From contig JAGAKR010000030.1 in NCBI GenBank assembly GCA_017625535.1, positions 1 to 64,000 on the forward strand: a stretch of 64,000 nucleotides of DNA. The letters run 5' to 3'. A model generated the notes under the pieces. The model had not been told where the DNA came from, did no database searches, and was given only the letters and a program-made list of their open reading frames with translations. Shown one piece after another: positions 1 through 7,745 of the stretch (positions are counted from its first letter, which is position 1; the number at the start of each line of letters is the position of its first letter). A program made the position numbers and the translations under genes. This stretch comes from Bacteroidales bacterium. GTDB lineage: Bacteria; Bacteroidota; Bacteroidia; Bacteroidales; UBA932.

Positions 1-200
1 AGATCACTGAACTTTACAACAGTCCATCCTACTGGAATCTCTCCCATCTCTGATTCAACAAATTCACCATCCTTAAAAGGTTCAAAATCTACAAACCAGG
101 ATTTGTAAAGAACTTGAGCCTGCTGCTCTAAATTATCATTTCCACGTCTGTTTCGACGAGAAAAACAAGAATATCCATATGTTTGATTATAATTCAGCAT
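1..200 (-). CDS. hsdS: Type I restriction specificity subunit HsdS, half gene, cut by window edge
   Basis: An open minus-strand frame starts at the ATG at 200 and runs off the window after 66 codons. It reads NDNLEQQAQ, then LYKSWFVDFEPFKDG, then GEIPVGW. This is the conserved central spacer of HsdS that ends the first target-recognition half and introduces the second. The first recognition domain is absent, so this is a half gene rather than a whole subunit. Its ATG overlaps the recombinase stop (TGATG at 202-198). HsdS sets the DNA target of the type I enzyme. A half-length cassette beside a recombinase is the usual arrangement of a donor or exchangeable specificity cassette. Whether it is translated as it stands is unknown. 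Its 3' part lies outside the window. Confidence 0.8.
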   Translation of the reverse strand, partial: MLNYNQTYGYSCFSRRNRRGNDNLEQQAQVLYKSWFVDFEPFKDGEFVESEMGEIPVGWTVVKFSD

Positions 201-1192
201 CAGCCTATAAATTTTCTATGTGATAATTTTACGTTTGTCTGATTTACCATTGCATAATGCATTGTAGTATCAATTTTTACATGTCCTAGCAGTTTCTGTA
301 CTTGTTCTACCGGCATTCCTTTATCAATTGCCATGGTTGCTAATGTCCTCCTGAATTTGTGTGGATGAACTCTAGGCAATTTAACCTTACGGCCCAGTTG
401 TCTCAACCTTATTTCAACTCCTGATATTTGTAACCTATTGTGAGGTTTTGCCAAGGATACAAACAATGCAGGATTTTTGTCTCTTCTTGACTTCAAGTAC
501 TCTTGCAAATGGATTTTCGCTCTAGCATTGAAGTAAACAATCCTTTCTTTATTTCCTTTACCAAAGACAAGACACTCACGTTCGACAAAGTTTATATCAT
601 TCCTGTTAAGTTTAACTAATTCACCAACCCTAATACCGGTGGATGTCAGGAAATCTATTATAGCAAGATCTCTTATTGTCTTGCAATTATCTCTAAGTAG
701 CTCCAGATTCTCATCTGTAAGCACTTCTTTAACTTGAGTTCCTGTTTTTACTTTATGTATTCTCCTTACAGGACTCTTTACTATAAAATCTTCTTCCTCT
801 AGCCATGCAAAGAACGAAGAAAATATCCGTCGGATGTTATCTATCGTTACTTTGCTGGACTTATGCCTTCTCTGAAATACTGCCAAATATGCTCTTATGT
901 CTTCTGTCGTATACTCTGATACTTTCTTCGGCATCTTTTTATACAACTGCTTGACAGTAGATTCGTAGTATTTGATTGTCTTTATTGAGCATCCTTCTAC
1001 CTGTTTAGCAGAGAGGAAGATTTCCAGGACTCTATTATTGCTCTTTACATCTTCTCTAACAGTCTCTGTGTTATCGACAATTTCATACTTACTTACTACC
1101 TGAAGAAGCACATTGTTCAGTTCAGTCATTTGCTCAAAATTGAGCGATTCGGACATAGCATCCGTAATCTCATTGATAAAATGTTCTTTCAT
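200..1192 (-). CDS. Tyrosine recombinase (XerC/D-like), probable HsdS shuffling invertase
   Basis: A 330-residue tyrosine recombinase with an N-terminal SAM-like core-binding domain (about residues 50-140) and a C-terminal catalytic domain. Catalytic residues are visible: Arg188 in STGIRVGEL, a Lys near 212-215 in GKGNKER, His278 and Arg281 in HPHKFRR, His304 in LLGH and the nucleophile Tyr313 in MHYAMV. It lies between hsdM (34 bp upstream) and a half hsdS gene (1 bp overlap), all on the same strand. That position matches recombinases that invert or exchange hsdS segments in Bacteroidales phase-variable type I systems. The substrate is inferred from position; no inverted-repeat partner is visible inside the window. 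The AT-rich composition differs from the core genes. Confidence 0.85.
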   Translation of the reverse strand: MKEHFINEITDAMSESLNFEQMTELNNVLLQVVSKYEIVDNTETVREDVKSNNRVLEIFLSAKQVEGCSIKTIKYYESTVKQLYKKMPKKVSEYTTEDIRAYLAVFQRRHKSSKVTIDNIRRIFSSFFAWLEEEDFIVKSPVRRIHKVKTGTQVKEVLTDENLELLRDNCKTIRDLAIIDFLTSTGIRVGELVKLNRNDINFVERECLVFGKGNKERIVYFNARAKIHLQEYLKSRRDKNPALFVSLAKPHNRLQISGVEIRLRQLGRKVKLPRVHPHKFRRTLATMAIDKGMPVEQVQKLLGHVKIDTTMHYAMVNQTNVKLSHRKFIG

Positions 1193-1226
1193 ATTCTATG
1201 GATTTAATTGCCATAGAATTAAAATA

Positions 1227-2732
1227 CTATTTTATCGTAAAGCCAATAGATGCCAACTGCTTTCTTATCTCATCCTCAAGTTCATGGGACTTTGCAAACA
1301 ATTCAGAAAGTTCTCCTGTCAGTCTTTCCATTTTATCCTGGAATGGTTCTCCATCATCTTCTGTTTCAGCAATACCAACGTATCTACCTGGTGTAAGTAT
1401 ATAATCTTGCTTCGCTATCTCTTCTATTCCAACTACAGCACAGAAACCTTTTTCATTTTCTAAAGTTCCTGATACATACTTATCATATACGCCAGCAATC
1501 TTCATCATATCATCCTCAGAAAGTTCTCTCAGCTTTCTTGTAACCATATTTCCCATATTTCTAGCATCGATAAATAGTACTTTGCCAGGCTGTTTCTTAT
1601 CTCTATTTAGGAACCAAAGACATACAGGGATTTGAGTTGAGTAGAATAATTGAGATGGCATTGCTACAATACATTCCACTAAATCAGCTTTTAGAATATT
1701 TTCCCTAATAGCTCCTTCACCACCACTTTGTGAAGATAAAGATCCATTAGCCAATACCATACCTATTTTCCCATTAGGAGACAGGTGATGAATCATGTGC
1801 TGCAGCCAAGCGAAGTTTGCATTTCCTGATGGTGGGATACCATATTTCCATCTTACATCATCTTGGAGTTTATCAGCACCCCAATTGCTTGCATTAAATG
1901 GTGGATTAGCCATGACAAAATCTGCCTTTAATGTTGGATGCACATCTTTAAAGAATGTATCTGCATTAAAATCACCTAAATTCGCATCAATGCCACGAAT
2001 TGCAAGATTCATTTGTGCCATTTTCCAAGTAGTGGGGTTTGATTCCTGACCATAAACAGAAATATCATTTATTTTTCCTTGATGTCTTTCAATAAATTTA
2101 GCTGACTGTACAAACATTCCACCAGATCCACATGCAGGGTCATAGACTCTACCATGATATGGTTTAAGGACTTCTACTAATGTTCGTACAATACACGCAG
2201 GTGTATAGAATTCACCAGCATTTTTACCTTCAGCAGATGCAAACATTGATAAGCAATACTCGTAAGTTCTTCCTAAGATATCCTTACTATCTCCTTGCTC
2301 TTTCATTTGAATGTTTGTGAATAAATCCACAACATCTCCCAATTTTTGTTTATCCAATTCTGGACGTGCAAAATTCTTGGGCAAAATACCTTTGAGCTTA
2401 TCATTTTCAAGCTCTATGGACCTCATTGCTTCATCTATTACAATCCCTATTTCCGGTTTATGAGCATTCTCCGCTATTACTGACCATCTAGCTTTTTGTG
2501 GTACATAAAATATATTATCTGCTGTGTATTCATCTTTATCTTCCTCCATACCATACCCCTCTTCAACAAGTTCTTTATAGCGTGTTTCAAATCTGTCTGA
2601 TATGTATTTTAGGAAAATTAGTCCCAGTACAACATGTTTATACTCCGCAGCATCCATACTGCCACGTAATACATCGGCCGCATTCCAGATTTGCTTCTCA
2701 AATCCTACATCGGCAGTGTTCACTTTTGCCAT
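1227..2732 (-). CDS. hsdM: Type I restriction-modification DNA methylase HsdM
   Basis: A 501-residue N6-adenine methyltransferase subunit of normal HsdM length. Residues 1-150 are the HsdM N-terminal helical domain (FEKQIWNAADVLRG, YKHVVLGLIFLKYISDRFE). The SAM-binding motif DPACGSGG is at 198-205 and the catalytic NPPF at 276-279. It works in a complex with HsdS, and with HsdR for cleavage. No hsdR gene is visible next to it in this window, so restriction activity cannot be judged. A TACCTTTG box 40 bp upstream suggests its own promoter. The downstream recombinase and half hsdS follow on the same strand and probably share the transcript. Confidence 0.95.
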   Translation of the reverse strand: MAKVNTADVGFEKQIWNAADVLRGSMDAAEYKHVVLGLIFLKYISDRFETRYKELVEEGYGMEEDKDEYTADNIFYVPQKARWSVIAENAHKPEIGIVIDEAMRSIELENDKLKGILPKNFARPELDKQKLGDVVDLFTNIQMKEQGDSKDILGRTYEYCLSMFASAEGKNAGEFYTPACIVRTLVEVLKPYHGRVYDPACGSGGMFVQSAKFIERHQGKINDISVYGQESNPTTWKMAQMNLAIRGIDANLGDFNADTFFKDVHPTLKADFVMANPPFNASNWGADKLQDDVRWKYGIPPSGNANFAWLQHMIHHLSPNGKIGMVLANGSLSSQSGGEGAIRENILKADLVECIVAMPSQLFYSTQIPVCLWFLNRDKKQPGKVLFIDARNMGNMVTRKLRELSEDDMMKIAGVYDKYVSGTLENEKGFCAVVGIEEIAKQDYILTPGRYVGIAETEDDGEPFQDKMERLTGELSELFAKSHELEDEIRKQLASIGFTIK

Positions 2733-2771
2733 ATATATAATTATTTGTAAATAATCTTGCTTGCTTCCTCA

Positions 2772-2779
2772 CAAAGGTA
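2772..2779 (-). promoter_or_regulatory. -7 box (TACCTTTG) of the hsdM promoter
   Basis: A match to the Bacteroidota -7 consensus TAnnTTTG on the minus strand, about 40 bp before the hsdM ATG. The rest of 2733-2878 is AT-rich and shows no other gene. Confidence 0.5.
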
Positions 2780-2878
2780 AGCAAAATAAGGATAGAGGAG
2801 GATAATAAAATCAAAAATTCAGATAAACAAGTATAATAACCACGTTATCAGTCATAATATAAAATAGAATGAGCACTT

Positions 2879-3402
2879 TTAAGTACTCACTCTTTTAATC
2901 CCCCTCCTAAACTCCCCATGACCTACTTTCTCAATCATTCCAACACTCACCCAACGGTTAATATACCTGTCGGCAGAAGGGACAGGGATACCCAAGGTTT
3001 CTGCAATCTGCAGATAGGTCTGTCGGGAAAATGTAGCATCGTCAGGCGGGGCGGTAAGGAACTGCTGCTGTCGGGAAGAAGAGAGGTGGACCGATGGGTT
3101 TTCTTCTACTTGAGGCAGGGTGCTGAAGATTTTGCCGGTGTGTACCATTAGGGTGTTGCAGATGGTGAGGGCGGTGGAAAAGTCTTCATTTGTGCAGGTG
3201 AGTTTGGTTGGGATCTCTCCGGTTTCCAGGATGCGGAGGGCAGAGAGAATGAGGATGATTCTGAAGGCTGAGAGCCCCAGGCGGCGTACGGATGCGATGA
3301 TGTATTCTCCGTGGGTGTTCATCTGGGAGGTTTGAATGGTGGAGAAGTAGTTGTTGAACTTGTTTTGCTGGGATGGGGTCTATGAGGTTACGGCATAGGG
3401 TA
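2879..3402 (-). pseudogene. DUF3987 family C-terminal remnant, frameshifted
   Basis: The longest open frame (147 codons, from 3322) reads like the C-terminus of Bacteroidales DUF3987 proteins: SVRRLGLSAFRIILILSALR, then a winged-helix-like tail (ATFSRQTYLQIAETLGIP). Similarity continues upstream of its first ATG as QQNKFNNYFSTIQTSQ. It then shifts frame near 3365-3373 to CRNLIDPIPA at about 3395-3366, and stops follow in every frame. Intact DUF3987 proteins are several hundred residues long and usually sit in mobilizable or integrated islands, often with VirE-type proteins. This is therefore a 5'-deleted, frameshifted relic. Together with the neighbouring truncated nuclease it suggests an eroded mobile element next to the restriction cassette. 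The family call is from recalled motifs, not a search. Confidence 0.65.
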
Positions 3403-3467
3403 GATATAAATTAAAAATGTCCCGTTTTTTGTGTAAAAAACGGGACATTCATTATAGCTTGTTGAGT

Positions 3468-4151
3468 TTAATTTTCGTTCTCTTCAAACTCTTCAATCCA
3501 TGCTTTGAGTTTGTTTTGAAGCTCTGTTTTATCGGGAAGATACAGGGCATATTCTGCTGCATAGATATTGGCATTTTCTGGCAATGTGAGTTTGATGAGT
3601 GCATCTTTTTTCTCTTTACATAGCAGGATGCCTATGGTTGGCTTTTCAAACTCCTGTTTCACATAGCGGTCATAATAGTTGACGTACATTTGCATCTGGC
3701 CAAGATCCTGATGGGTAAGTTTGTCAATTTTCAGATCAATGAGAACATAGCACTGAAGCAGACGGTTGTAGAAGATAAGGTCTACATAGTAGTTGTCTTC
3801 ATCAAATGTGAATCGTCTTTGGCGTTTTTCAAACAGGAAGCCTTTTCCCATCTCTAGCAGGAACTCTTGCATTTTATCAATGATTGCAGACTCCAATTTG
3901 GTCTCAGAGTAAACTGCTTCAGGTTTCAAGCCAAGAAACTCCAGTGTTATTGGATTCTTGAGGATGTCTGTGGGTTTCTCAATTGTTTGTCCTTCTTGAG
4001 CAAGACGCAGCACCTCGCTTTTATCTTTACTAAGGGCCAATCTCTCATACAAGCTGCTGTTTACCTGACGCTGTAACCAACGTACACTCCAGTTCTGTTT
4101 TGCGCATTCTATTTCGTAGAAACTGCGGGCATTGGCATCGGGAATACGCAT
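3468..4151 (-). CDS. DUF1016 / YhcG-type PD-(D/E)XK nuclease domain, N-terminally truncated
   Basis: A 227-codon frame covering the C-terminal PDDEXK nuclease half of DUF1016 (YhcG) proteins. The core is visible as YYVDLIFYN (Asp124) and YVLIDLKI (Asp139, Lys141), followed by the helix HQDLGQMQMYVNYYD. Full-length members are about 330-370 residues and carry a DUF1016 N-terminal domain that is missing here. Family sequence runs past the first ATG in frame (FSLSWSHYLILMRI), and the frame stays open to 4241 with no ATG. The gene is therefore likely a 5'-deleted remnant, unless a non-ATG start is used. It sits among mobile-element relics; DUF1016 genes are common accessory nucleases near restriction systems. 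Expression is doubtful because the upstream DNA holds only a palindrome. Confidence 0.7.
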   Translation of the reverse strand: MRIPDANARSFYEIECAKQNWSVRWLQRQVNSSLYERLALSKDKSEVLRLAQEGQTIEKPTDILKNPITLEFLGLKPEAVYSETKLESAIIDKMQEFLLEMGKGFLFEKRQRRFTFDEDNYYVDLIFYNRLLQCYVLIDLKIDKLTHQDLGQMQMYVNYYDRYVKQEFEKPTIGILLCKEKKDALIKLTLPENANIYAAEYALYLPDKTELQNKLKAWIEEFEENEN

Positions 4152-4211
4152 AAGTATCAGATAATGAGACCAGGAGAGGGAAAATTTATGAGTTACAGGT
4201 GTAGTATCTTG

Positions 4212-4238
4212 AAAATCGTAAACAGTGTTTACGATTTT
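4212..4238. repeat. Perfect 13-bp inverted repeat with 1-base centre
   Basis: AAAATCGTAAACA, a single G, then TGTTTACGATTTT. It lies at the broken 5' edge of the DUF1016 remnant. Such a compact palindrome is typical of a repressor operator (for example of a toxin-antitoxin autoregulator) or a recombinase site. No matching regulator gene is next to it. Confidence 0.75.
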
Positions 4239-4345
4239 TGATCAATGAGGTTGGACACGCTTTCCAGTATCTGATGCATCAGCATCCAAGGGTTGTGTGC
4301 CCAATCTCTTCGGCAGGCAGGGCATACCACAAAACAATCCTCTCT

Positions 4346-4412
4346 CCAGTCCCAGTTGGAGAGGGGGTTACCAGTCCCAATTGAAGAGAGGTTTACCTAT
4401 CCCAGTTCCTGG
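4346..4412. repeat. 25-bp imperfect tandem repeat overlapping the maa 3' end
   Basis: Unit 1 is 4346-4370, unit 2 is 4371-4395, and a partial third unit from 4396 contains the last codons of the acetyltransferase gene. Each unit begins CC(A/T)(G/A)TCCCA. The copies look like slippage duplications of the gene's own 3' end. Outside this repeat, 4242-4345 contains no recognisable gene. Confidence 0.7.
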
Positions 4413-4980
4413 TTTTGTCAGCATCAGTGATGGGTCTGATTATACGGCAGGGATTGCCTGCGGCTACACAGTTGTCTGGGATGTCTTTTACAACCACACT
4501 TCCGCCACCTATTACTACATTAGAGCCTATGGTTACGCCCGGCATTACCTGTACTCCGGCTCCTATCCATACATTATCCCCTACTGTTATGGGGTAGGCA
4601 TATTCAAGGCCGGCATTGCGCCTTTCAAAGTCAATAGGGTGCCCTGCTGTATGGAAGCCGCAGTCCGGTGCAATGAATACATTGTTGCCGAATCTCACTT
4701 TTGCCCCATCAAGTATTACCAGATTATGGTTTGAGAAGAAATTCTCCCCTATCTCTATGTTGTAACCGTAGTCGCACCAGAAAGGGGCAACTATTGTAAA
4801 TGCAGAGCCTGTCTTGCCCAACAGTTGACACATGATTTTCTGCTGCCCCTGCTCATCCGACGGGCGCAGATTGTTATAATCAAAGCACAGTTCTTTTGCG
4901 CGGGCCCTCTCCGCCAGCAGTTCCTCATCATAATTGGCATCGTACAACTTCCCGGCCAACATTTTTTCTTTTTCTGTCAT
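4393..4980 (-). CDS. maa: Maltose/galactoside O-acetyltransferase family (LacA/Maa)
   Basis: A 195-residue left-handed beta-helix acetyltransferase that moves an acetyl group from acetyl-CoA to sugar hydroxyls. The N-terminal Maa cap is present (MTEKEKMLAGKLYDA). The hexapeptide repeats follow, with the catalytic His in GFHTAGHP near residue 114 and the C-terminal VVVKDIPDNCVAAGNPCRII segment that closes the CoA site. Length matches the family (185-205). The stop codon falls inside a 25-bp tandem repeat. It lies 29 bp downstream of a GNAT gene on the same strand, possibly co-transcribed. The true acceptor (maltose, glucose or another sugar) cannot be told from sequence. Confidence 0.9.
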   Translation of the reverse strand: MTEKEKMLAGKLYDANYDEELLAERARAKELCFDYNNLRPSDEQGQQKIMCQLLGKTGSAFTIVAPFWCDYGYNIEIGENFFSNHNLVILDGAKVRFGNNVFIAPDCGFHTAGHPIDFERRNAGLEYAYPITVGDNVWIGAGVQVMPGVTIGSNVVIGGGSVVVKDIPDNCVAAGNPCRIIRPITDADKTRNWDR

Positions 4981-5009
4981 AGGTACTATTTTTTCTGAGA
5001 CATCATCTG

Positions 5010-5573
5010 TCAGTACGCTATCAACTCAATCTGCATATGCCACATAGGGTGTCCCAGGAATTGTTTTGTTCCAATACGCCTGAAGCCCAGTAAGGTATAT
5101 AGTTTTTCCACCAAGGGACGCTCAACCTCAACTATGAGGCCAACCTTACTGCAACCGGCATCTGATGCAACGGAGCAGATGGCCCGGATAAGGGCAGAAG
5201 CAACTCCGCAGCCACGGAAGTGGGGCAGCACACCAAGGGAATCGAGGTAGAATTCTCCTTGCGAAGTTTCGTCGGGAAGATGGGGAACGGCAGGGTTGTA
5301 TTTCCCCACAATGGAGAGGGTCTTCTCCCTCAACGGGTAGAGCATTGCCCCGTCATACCCCACAATTGCTCCGGCAGGCTCCCCATCCACAAATGCCACA
5401 AGGGAATTGGCATAACTGTATTGTGTACCCTGGGTGCAGGCAATCTCTTCCAACACTGCAAGGTAATTTTCTCCGCAGTATTCCGCCACAGATTCCTCTC
5501 CTATTGCCATTGCAACTGCCCTGGCAATTATTGGGGCATCCTCCCGGCCGGCTTTCTTTATTGCAATCTCCAT
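5010..5573 (-). CDS. GNAT family N-acetyltransferase
   Basis: A single-domain GNAT protein of about 187 residues. The acetyl-CoA motif A is visible as GVLPHFRGCGVASALI and the later strand as KLYTLLGFRRIGTKQF. The start is placed at the ATG at 5573 (MEIAIKKAGRED). The upstream in-frame ATG at 5609 would overlap the preceding transporter gene and adds residues outside the fold. The acceptor is unknown. It is flanked on the same strand by the TauE-type transporter (upstream) and the sugar acetyltransferase (downstream), so the three may form one transcript from the promoter near 6371. Confidence 0.85.
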   Translation of the reverse strand: MEIAIKKAGREDAPIIARAVAMAIGEESVAEYCGENYLAVLEEIACTQGTQYSYANSLVAFVDGEPAGAIVGYDGAMLYPLREKTLSIVGKYNPAVPHLPDETSQGEFYLDSLGVLPHFRGCGVASALIRAICSVASDAGCSKVGLIVEVERPLVEKLYTLLGFRRIGTKQFLGHPMWHMQIELIAY

Positions 5574-5598
5574 AACTCCGTCTGAATTATAATGCAGG

Positions 5599-6354
5599 CT
5601 ACATTGCACTGCACAAAATTATCACTCCACTTATTCCTATATACCCGTATACCACATACGGGAACTTTTTGCCGGGTATGCGGTTGAAGGCCCAGGCTCC
5701 CAATGTGGAACCAATTGCCACCGCCCCAAGGCAGAACAGGTAGCATTTCCCAACAGCCGGGGTTACAAATCCGTTCCCCGCCCTGGCTATTGTCATCATT
5801 GCATTTGTAATTACAAAATAGGTCTGTATCATCCCCATATAATGCTCCTTGTCCTCCTCTGCCGAGATGAAATAGAGCACTGCCGGAGGGCCGTGCATTC
5901 CAAAGAAGCCCCCCATAAGGCCGCTCAAAGAGCCCGCCCCCAACTGGTATGGCAAAGTTGTGCCAAATTTTATCCTCTTGTTCAGGAATGCAAAATATAT
6001 GCTTACAAAAATGAGGATGAAACCCAGTATAAACCTTATTGTGGAATCCTGCATAACCTTAAGCAGGCAGATTGCCGCTGTGGAGGTAAGGAGGAAGATG
6101 GAGAGGATGGGAATGAGCCTTTTCCAGGTAATGAACCGCCTGTATTTTATTGCAGCAACAAGGGATGTTGTAAAGGCCAATAATCCCGACAGTGCCGTGG
6201 CTTCGCCGTATGAAGGCATAAGGAAAGGGAGCAGGGTCATTATGAAAATGCCGAACCCGAACCCTGTGGTCCTCTGCACAAAACTGGCCCCAACAGCCAG
6301 CAGGAATATCTGTATAATATTTTCTGTTAAAAATGACACAGGCACTGTTTCCAT
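5599..6354 (-). CDS. TauE/SafE family sulfite/anion exporter
   Basis: A 251-residue membrane protein with about eight hydrophobic helices. It carries the two short family repeats, including the TTGFGFGIFIMTLLPFLMPS segment near the N-terminus and GGFFGMHGPPAVLYF in the middle. TauE/SafE proteins export sulfite, sulfoacetate or related anions, or serve as uptake facilitators; the substrate is not predictable here. It is the first gene of a minus-strand run with the GNAT and Maa genes. A TAATTTTG promoter box lies 17 bp upstream and is divergent from the ElaA fusion gene. Confidence 0.88.
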   Translation of the reverse strand: METVPVSFLTENIIQIFLLAVGASFVQRTTGFGFGIFIMTLLPFLMPSYGEATALSGLLAFTTSLVAAIKYRRFITWKRLIPILSIFLLTSTAAICLLKVMQDSTIRFILGFILIFVSIYFAFLNKRIKFGTTLPYQLGAGSLSGLMGGFFGMHGPPAVLYFISAEEDKEHYMGMIQTYFVITNAMMTIARAGNGFVTPAVGKCYLFCLGAVAIGSTLGAWAFNRIPGKKFPYVVYGYIGISGVIILCSAM

Positions 6355-6370
6355 ATTGAATCTGTTGGCG

Positions 6371-6378
6371 CAAAATTA
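6371..6378 (-). promoter_or_regulatory. -7 box (TAATTTTG) for the tauE-type gene
   Basis: It matches TAnnTTTG on the minus strand, 17 bp before the ATG at 6354. Confidence 0.5.
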
Positions 6379-6399
6379 ATAAATTTGTGGCAGGAAGAT

Positions 6400-6407
6400 T
6401 ATTTTTG
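6400..6407 (+). promoter_or_regulatory. -7 box (TATTTTTG), near-leaderless promoter of the TIGR04076-ElaA gene
   Basis: The G of the box is only 6 bases before the ATG at 6413, so transcription would begin at or within a base or two of the start codon. Confidence 0.5.
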
Positions 6408-6412
6408 GAACC

Positions 6413-7174
6413 ATGAACATACGTATAACTGCGGTACGCCAGAGTGAGTATCCCGACCTTATGGCAAAATATGAGAACCCCATTGAGCACACCTGTGATA
6501 TAAAGGTGGGGCAGCAATGGATTTCAGAAGACGGAAAATGCCCGGAGGGGATGTGTCCCTCGGCCTGGTCTTCAATGAGGGAATTTGTGGAATCCCTTGC
6601 CAGAGGGGAAGGCAATTTCTATGACGGATGGATGAAGGACCCTATGAGCGCAATGATAAGTTGCAATGACGGCTTCCGCCCAATGAGCTTTTACATTGAG
6701 GCCCTGGATGCAAATTCAGAGAGGCAAGCCCCTAGAGTACACAAAAAACGGTTTTATGAACTTACCCTGGATGAACTTTATGAACTGCTCAGGCTCAGGA
6801 GTGAGGTGTTCTGCGTGGAGCAGAACTGTGTATACCAGGATCTTGACGGGGATGACAGGGAATCCGTACACGTATGGCTTACCGTGGGGGACAAGATTGT
6901 GGCAATGAGCCGTGTCTGCCCGGCCGGGACACATATGGAGGATATTTCCATCGGGAGGGTAATAAGTGATTTCTCCTGCAGGGGAAAGGGATATGGCAAG
7001 GAGGTTATGCTGCAATCCATTGAGGCTGCCAAGGAGTATTTTGGGGCAACCCTCATAGATATTGAGGCGCAGGAATATGCCAAGGGGTTCTACGAAGCCC
7101 TGGGATTTGTACAATCTTCAGAGCCTTTTATTCTTGACGGCATACCGCACATAAAGATGACCTGGAAGATTTGA
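6413..7174 (+). CDS. TIGR04076 domain fused to an ElaA-like GNAT acetyltransferase
   Basis: A 253-residue two-domain protein. Residues 1-100 match the small TIGR04076 family (HTCDIKVGQQW, CPEGMCPSAWSSM, then the acidic/aromatic tail with CNDGFRPMSF), whose function is unknown. Residues 106-253 are an ElaA-type GNAT domain: FYELTLDELYELLRLRSEVF, VEQNCVYQDLDGDD, then ISIGRVISDF with the CoA loop CRGKGYGKEVM. Both domains are normally separate proteins. A promoter box sits immediately before the ATG, and the gene is divergent from the tauE-type operon. The acceptor substrate is unknown. The cysteines in the N-terminal domain (HTCD, CPEGMC) could bind metal, but that is inference. Confidence 0.85.
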   Translation: MNIRITAVRQSEYPDLMAKYENPIEHTCDIKVGQQWISEDGKCPEGMCPSAWSSMREFVESLARGEGNFYDGWMKDPMSAMISCNDGFRPMSFYIEALDANSERQAPRVHKKRFYELTLDELYELLRLRSEVFCVEQNCVYQDLDGDDRESVHVWLTVGDKIVAMSRVCPAGTHMEDISIGRVISDFSCRGKGYGKEVMLQSIEAAKEYFGATLIDIEAQEYAKGFYEALGFVQSSEPFILDGIPHIKMTWKI

Positions 7175-7247
7175 ATATTTTCCAGGTTTTTTTGTAGTGA
7201 ATATGCAGAAACGGTGTCTTACGGGGTATAAGAAACAATAAAATTTT

Positions 7248-7733
7248 ATGAATCCTATTGAAAAAGAATTTACAGATATTGTAAGGGAACACAAAGGGAC
7301 CATATACACAGTGTGCTATATGTTCTCCAATAATTCCGACGAAGTTGCGGATCTGTTCCAGGAGATTCTCATAAACATCTGGAACGGACTCCCAAAATTC
7401 AGGGGTGAGAGTTCCCTGAACACCTGGATATGGAGAGTGAGTTTCAATACCTGTGTTTCATACACAAAGAAGAACTCCCGCAGGCCAAAAACCTCCCCTT
7501 TGTCTATGGACATAAACCTGTTTGATGAATCTCAGGAGGATGTACGCCAGATAAAGATGCTGCAGAAGAGGATAAAGAGACTGGGGCCTTTCGACAGGGC
7601 AATAGTGCTGCTTTGGCTTGAGGATATGAGCTATGCGGAGATTGGGGAGATAGTGGGCATCTCCGAGAAGAATGTATCCGTACGTCTGGTAAGGATAAGG
7701 GAACAATTGAAAAAGATGAACAACATTGAGTAA
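7248..7733 (+). CDS. ECF-type RNA polymerase sigma factor
   Basis: 161 residues, the normal size for an ECF sigma-70 factor. Region 2 includes DEVADLFQEILINIWNGLPKF and the promoter-melting NTWIWRVSFNTC. Region 4 has DRAIVLLWLEDMSYAEIGEI with the helix-turn-helix ISEKNVSVRLVRIREQL. It directs RNA polymerase to a small stress or envelope regulon. The next gene starts 12 bp downstream and encodes a four-helix membrane protein that is the likely membrane-bound partner. The 73-bp upstream gap has no TAnnTTTG box, so it may be transcribed by itself or another alternative sigma factor. Confidence 0.93.
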   Translation: MNPIEKEFTDIVREHKGTIYTVCYMFSNNSDEVADLFQEILINIWNGLPKFRGESSLNTWIWRVSFNTCVSYTKKNSRRPKTSPLSMDINLFDESQEDVRQIKMLQKRIKRLGPFDRAIVLLWLEDMSYAEIGEIVGISEKNVSVRLVRIREQLKKMNNIE

Positions 7734-7745
7734 AAACAAGGAGTT

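Noticed and set aside
4346-4412. Direct repeats that might be a small CRISPR array
   Set aside because: Units are head-to-tail with no spacers, only about 2.7 copies, and they derive from the adjacent gene end. No cas gene is present.
4297-4734. 145-codon plus-strand open frame
   Set aside because: It is antisense to the hexapeptide acetyltransferase gene. Its Tyr/Gly-rich sequence mirrors the hexapeptide codons.
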